DNA of 64,000 nucleotides from Homalodisca vitripennis (taxonomy: Eukaryota; Arthropoda; Insecta; Hemiptera; Cicadellidae): NCBI RefSeq assembly GCF_021130785.1, contig NC_060214.1, positions 44,189,001 to 44,253,000 of the forward strand. The letters run 5' to 3'. Positions 59,301 through 64,000 of the stretch are shown piece by piece (position 1 is the first letter of the stretch; each line of letters starts with the position of its first letter). The notes beneath the pieces are model-generated. The model was not told the DNA's origin, searched no databases, and worked only from the letters and a program-made list of their open reading frames with translations. The position numbers were made by a program, and so were the translations under genes.

Positions 59301-62300
59301 GTCAATTACTCAAAAGTATTTATTGCGGAGAACAAAAGGTACATATGTAATACCAAAATGTCATGTAATATAAATGAATTTTTTAATACACACTACTAAA
59401 TCGTAACTCCTCATTTATAGCATACAATTTGACCAGTCACTCTGCTCCATTCATCGTAAATTTTTTCTCTCGGCCTCAATTCGAGAGCAAGTCTTTTTGA
59501 TTTTTGAAGCCTTCCAGTTATACGCCATAAACCTCTTTCACGCTAATTACAAACGCGTTCGGACACTAAACAGAGTTTCAAACGAGTTTTTATAATGATT
59601 TTTATGCGTAGGCGAATTATTTTAATTTAATTTGGCAAGTTGTAGATTAGCATGAACTCCACCTGTATAAGAGAAGAAACGTTCTTGAACTTTACCGTCC
59701 TGTGTCTCCTGGTTCGTCGGTAAGTTATCTCTGCCCTCTTCTACTCGTAGAATTGAAAACAGTCCCGTCCTCTTGATCAAGGTTGCATTTAAGCATTAGC
59801 AGTTGTGAACGTTATTTTCTAAAATGTAGATAATTGGTCAGAATCAACAGTTGCAATTCTTTTGAAAAACAATGGCCTGTACGAAACTCTCTTAGTTTAC
59901 ATTTTTCAATGATGAGTATCTCGTATAGCTCTGATTGCGTATGGCAACGTATAATTTAGTTATAAACACTTTCCCACCATCTTCATATTGAATAACGTCT
60001 CCAATTATGTTGTAATATCAAACCTGTGATTTATTTCCTTAAATCTGAACAAGAACTGTCTTTACAAACTGTTAGCTAAATTATGATGCAAACGTCTAAA
60101 TAAACGTTGTGTTGGGTCAGAAATGAAAAACAACGTGTTGGCTGCTGTGCAGTTTTAATGATGCCCCTTCGGTGAGATGAAGCTTTACAAAAGGGGAAAG
60201 ACCGTTTAGAGTGTTAATTTGTTCGTACCTTTGGTTTGCTGTATCTTTTATCGTTTTGTCAGAATCCAGCGTATTTCCTATATACCACTTCTCGATTGAT
60301 GGGCCTCACAATAAGTATTATTTAATATGTAAAACCTTTTTTTAATATCAAATGGACACTAAGGTCGTAGTACAGTGGTTGTTTTGAGATATATAAATGC
60401 TAAAATGCACTAGATACCTTATAATTGTAAACATAATATTAAAATACTAACGGTGAAATTCATTGAAATACCAATTCCGTTAAACCAATTTTTAAATAAC
60501 CATAATGCTTCCCAGTATTTAATTAATTTTATCTTATTAAATTAATTAATATTTTAATATTTGAAAGAAGGTAATTATAATTTTATCGCATCATCTTTAT
60601 CCAGCTTTATTGGCGTATCTTTTAATTCATCATTTAATTTACATAGGTAAACACCCATACTAAAAATGCTACACTAAATTTTGCTTTATTTAAAAATATT
60701 TCTAATACAAATTTTCTTTATTTTCAATAATTTATAAAATATGTTTTGTAAATTAAATGTTGCTACGTGGTAATTTAACCAATCTAAAATATCAACTTTA
60801 TATTATAAGAGAACATGCATTGATCCAATAACTCTAAAATTGAGAAGAGATAAATAAATAAGAAGAATAAAAAGAGAACTCAGAACAACTTTATGAAAAT
60901 TTGCTGAGACAGTTGCCAACACAAGATTTTCATATATTAAGGTAAAATTTTAATATAAATGTTTTCTGTGTCCCTAATAATATGGTTTCATATGAAAAAT
61001 CCTATTTGTAACTCAAAAAATCTATTCGGCTAAAGCAAGCAAGGAATTTTTTAAACTCAGCTTACACACTATAAAATGTTTTATAACAGAAAATCTAAAT
61101 TTAAATAATTCTTTTATAGCACTTAGCTTTATAATAGTCTTTCAAAAATGTACTTGATATGATTATCTAAAATTGTAAAGAAAATCAAAAATTTAGTTCG
61201 CCTTACATCAAGTTTTAATTAAGTATATTCCGTTTCAATAAAGTTTATTTTAACTAAAATAAATAAATATTAGTGTCAGATGTGATTCTGAGGAATAAAC
61301 GACGAGGAATTGGTGTGAATAATGGTGAAGTATCGTCTTGATTGTAGTTTCTACATTTTAGTCTAAACGTAAAGAAGAGGCGGTAGCGTGGCTGTTGAAG
61401 TGATGAGAGAGAGACTACCCGAACTGGGTATTGTATCCCGCTGGAGATAATCCAGTACAAGATCTTATATCACAACCAAATTGCAAAAATCAGGAACTTA
61501 GGTTTCTTAGACTTATATAGGGTCGTCGCTGTATTTATAGACATTATATATCTCCTCATTTGATTTATTATAAAATAAAAACAATTAATTATCTGATTAT
61601 CATTTGTTTTCTTCTTTTTACTTCTCTGTCTTTTCATTGTTAATTTTATAGTATAAGTAAAAGTGCAATATATAAAATATATGTAACACTAAAATATATA
61701 TGTACAAACCCGACTTGTGCCTACAAGTATTGTTTATTAAATATTTCAAAATTTTCTAAATACTGAAGCATCTCCAAATCTGGAAAATATTTAATCACAC
61801 TTTTTAGATGGAATACTCTTAGGAGTTATATTTCGCCATTATTAACTTTGCATGAACGTTATTTTGCTAAGAGTCAACATCGTTTTGACTGACTAACATT
61901 AAAAAGAAATGTACTATCAGCCCTCAGGGCGGGAATGTCGCGTTTGTTGAATTCACATCTTTATGATTTGTGGAGATGTGCACAGAAGATATTGGGTTTC
62001 ATCGCAATGTCACTCGTTGGATTACGAATCCTGTCGTTTTAAAACACTCTTTTTATCCTTTGCATGTCACATCCTGCAGTAAGAAACCCTGTTTTTTTCT
62101 GATTAATATGCTTGAAGCTATATAGAATAATCTGTTAAGGCTGGTGAAGATGCTTCAGTGACTTTGATTAGGAAAGGTGACACTTACTGAACTTCTTAAG
62201 CTTCTTCATCCGGATCTTCAAGTCACGCGTGAAACGTCAGCGATGTCTTATTTCTTGCCAAATTAATGAAAAGTTTTGATTCGAATATCCAATGATCCTC

Positions 62301-63344
62301 TCACAAGTGGGATATCCTTACTCCATCTATAACTCGGTCACTTTATTTGTTCGGCAAGCGTCACAACTCTCGTAGTGACTTCTATGGCCCACTTGCGGGA
62401 ATTATGGAGCTGGGGAACAATTTTTGCAACCAACAATCTAAGTAATCAAGCTTCAGAACCCCATAAAAGTAAGTGCAACATGAACTATGTTTCAATTAGA
62501 ACGTTTTAAAAATTAACTCAATTGCCTAATAATGTCATTTTGAGAATACGTGAAAGATTTGAAAATAATTTCCCTCTGCTCCTTAGGGTCGGAAATATGG
62601 AGTTACAGATGAAACACTCCATTACATTTTATTTCGTTAGACCGATAGCATATAAGACCCATATGGCCCAATTAGGCTTGTACAATAATACAATTCATCA
62701 AAATCAAAGTGTAAAATAGATTTTTAAGTACGACATAGTTTCAGAATGCACTTTATATTAATACTGTAATTGCACTAGTACGGTTTCACCATGTAAAGGG
62801 ATAATCGAATTTAAGTTTCCTAATTAGGTTTAGTTTATTTTATGTGCGCGTATATATACTGTACAATGTCCCATTTGGATTAAATTAGGATTAGTAATAG
62901 GATTAAATTGACTGAGCCCTTTACAGGTTCTGGTCAAACAAACACGCAAATGTGTTTACAAAATTGAGTTTGAATTTAGGAGTAGATTAATAAAAAATTC
63001 GTTTTTCGAAATTTTGTATGAACTACTGCTTCAGGTTTATATAAAAAAGTAATTGTTTTAACTGGTATTTCTTGTTATACTTGTATACTTGTTTATACTC
63101 ACTTCTATTGCATAACTTAATTTTTTAGAGTTTTAGCAGTAATCCAGGAGGATCCTGCTTTCGAGACTGCGTGTCCCTCTGATTTAATTTGCTATGCATT
63201 AATTGTATATAACTTAATTGAGTTATAGTATGTATAAGTTTGTTTTTTGTGTGTAATATTACATTTAGCAAAGTATGATTGTGTGAAAGAAGCGTACATG
63301 GGCCCAATTATGTAGTAGACAGTTTATAATATGGTTTACCTTAC
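59301..63344. other. Intergenic stretch, no supported gene
   Basis: There are only short unrelated frames and AT-rich sequence. A somewhat less AT-rich block at 61,900-62,460 shows no open frame or repeat that I can recognise. Confidence 0.5.
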
Positions 63345-63529
63345 CAGTAACCAAATACTTGGAGCATCTTGGAGGTGAGTCTTCACGCTATGCAATAGCT
63401 TGGATACATTCCTCATGTCTATCCACAGAAGTTCATGCCCTATTTCAGATGTGTCTTCACGTAAAATAATAGCCATGGCAATTCCAATCAGTACTTTCCA
63501 ACCTCCGATCATGTCTCTGATCGTACAAC
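63345..63529 (-). CDS. Possible internal coding exon of an unrecognised gene
   Basis: On the minus strand the sequence from an acceptor-like AACAG at 63,530-63,534 to the donor GTAAGG at 63,339-63,344 is open for about 61 codons in one frame. It includes IRDMIGGWKVLIGIAMAIIL, GHELLWIDMRNVSKLLHSV and HLQDAPSIWLL. The alternating hydrophobic helices, a GWKVL..AMAIIL motif and coding-like composition resemble the C-terminal helices of a Rab-GAP TBC domain, but this is a weak likeness. No neighbouring exons are visible, so the gene, if real, would extend mostly outside the window or across large introns. Confidence 0.35.
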
Positions 63530-64000
63530 CTGTTCCACGTCAGATCACTATAAAGAAAGGGATATCCCGCATTTTCTAACAAAATAAAGAAAAACATTCC
63601 TAAAGATACCCAAATGCAAGCTCAGATAATATGAGCTCTTTGTGTGCGTAATATTTCTCATTTATAGGAACACAGCGGCTGAACTCCTTTTGTCCGAAAG
63701 AGTTAACAGCTCTTTTTTCGTGACACTAACACTTGTTACCATTTTCCCACGTGATTGCTACAGAGGAAAGATATCCCACGTAAAAGTAATTATAGCATTT
63801 ATGGCATCTTATTGGTTTTTAATCCAACATTCCTTTATGCTGCAAAAATTTAGAGGACCTCTTTGATCATTAATTATTTTCATGAGACTGTTTGAAAATT
63901 TACAGTAATAATATAATGTGTATTTAACACATTTTACATCTAATTACATCCCACACTCATTAATTCTACAGTTATATTAGAAAGCAGAATACGTGTGGTA
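63530..64000. other. Right edge of the window, nothing certain
   Basis: A plus-strand frame at 63,642-63,866 (74 codons) has no recognisable motif and no splice context I would trust. Confidence 0.45.

Noticed and set aside
61254..61460. 68-codon minus-strand frame
   Set aside because: It has no motif, no splice sites and ordinary composition for the area.

Overview
The window looks like nuclear DNA of an insect. It is strongly AT-rich, has intron-containing genes with GT..AG splice sites, is full of transposons and satellites, and shows no bacterial gene organisation. A hemimetabolous, perhaps hemipteran, species would fit, but the species cannot be fixed from the sequence alone. The main genes are three tandem, same-strand copies of one insect gustatory receptor (Gr, 7tm_7 family) at about 0-5.5 kb, 19.3-23.1 kb and 44.4-48.2 kb. 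Copy A is cut by the left window edge and is otherwise intact. Copy B is a pseudogene missing its first and last exons. Copy C keeps all five exons and all splice sites but carries many small indels.

The rest is mostly non-coding. From 5.5 to 19.2 kb there are AT-rich spacers, an array of roughly 185-bp repeats, a 32-bp minisatellite, a ~500-bp duplicated segment, TA microsatellites and a MITE with 60-bp inverted ends. Within and after copy B lie an RTE/Helitron-like interspersed repeat and a dead mariner transposase. At 25,256-32,310 an LTR retrotransposon of the Ty3/gypsy type sits on the minus strand, with TG..CA LTRs, an initiator-Met-type primer site, a polypurine tract and broken gag-protease-RT-RNase H-integrase reading frames. 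It has no room for an envelope gene.

From 36.5 to 42.3 kb there is a long array of a unit of about 82 bp, whose copies differ mainly by scattered insertions. At 43.83 kb lies a regular (C15A)n tract. From 51.2 to 58.9 kb there is a nested inverted-repeat cluster of another repeat family, with a Helitron-like 3' end and an internal minisatellite of about 106 bp. At 58.9-59.3 kb there are three tRNA-like units spaced about 167 bp apart. The last 5 kb are mostly empty, apart from one possible coding exon on the minus strand near 63.4 kb.

The functional theme is a small chemoreceptor cluster being duplicated and eroded among transposable elements. I found no convincing new biological system. The most useful second looks are at copy C (real pseudogene or sequencing indels), the noisy satellite, the inverted-repeat cluster, the C15A tract and the tRNA-like tandem. 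The insertion-biased noise between about 36 and 59 kb suggests poorly polished long-read sequence, so frame calls there should be treated with care.
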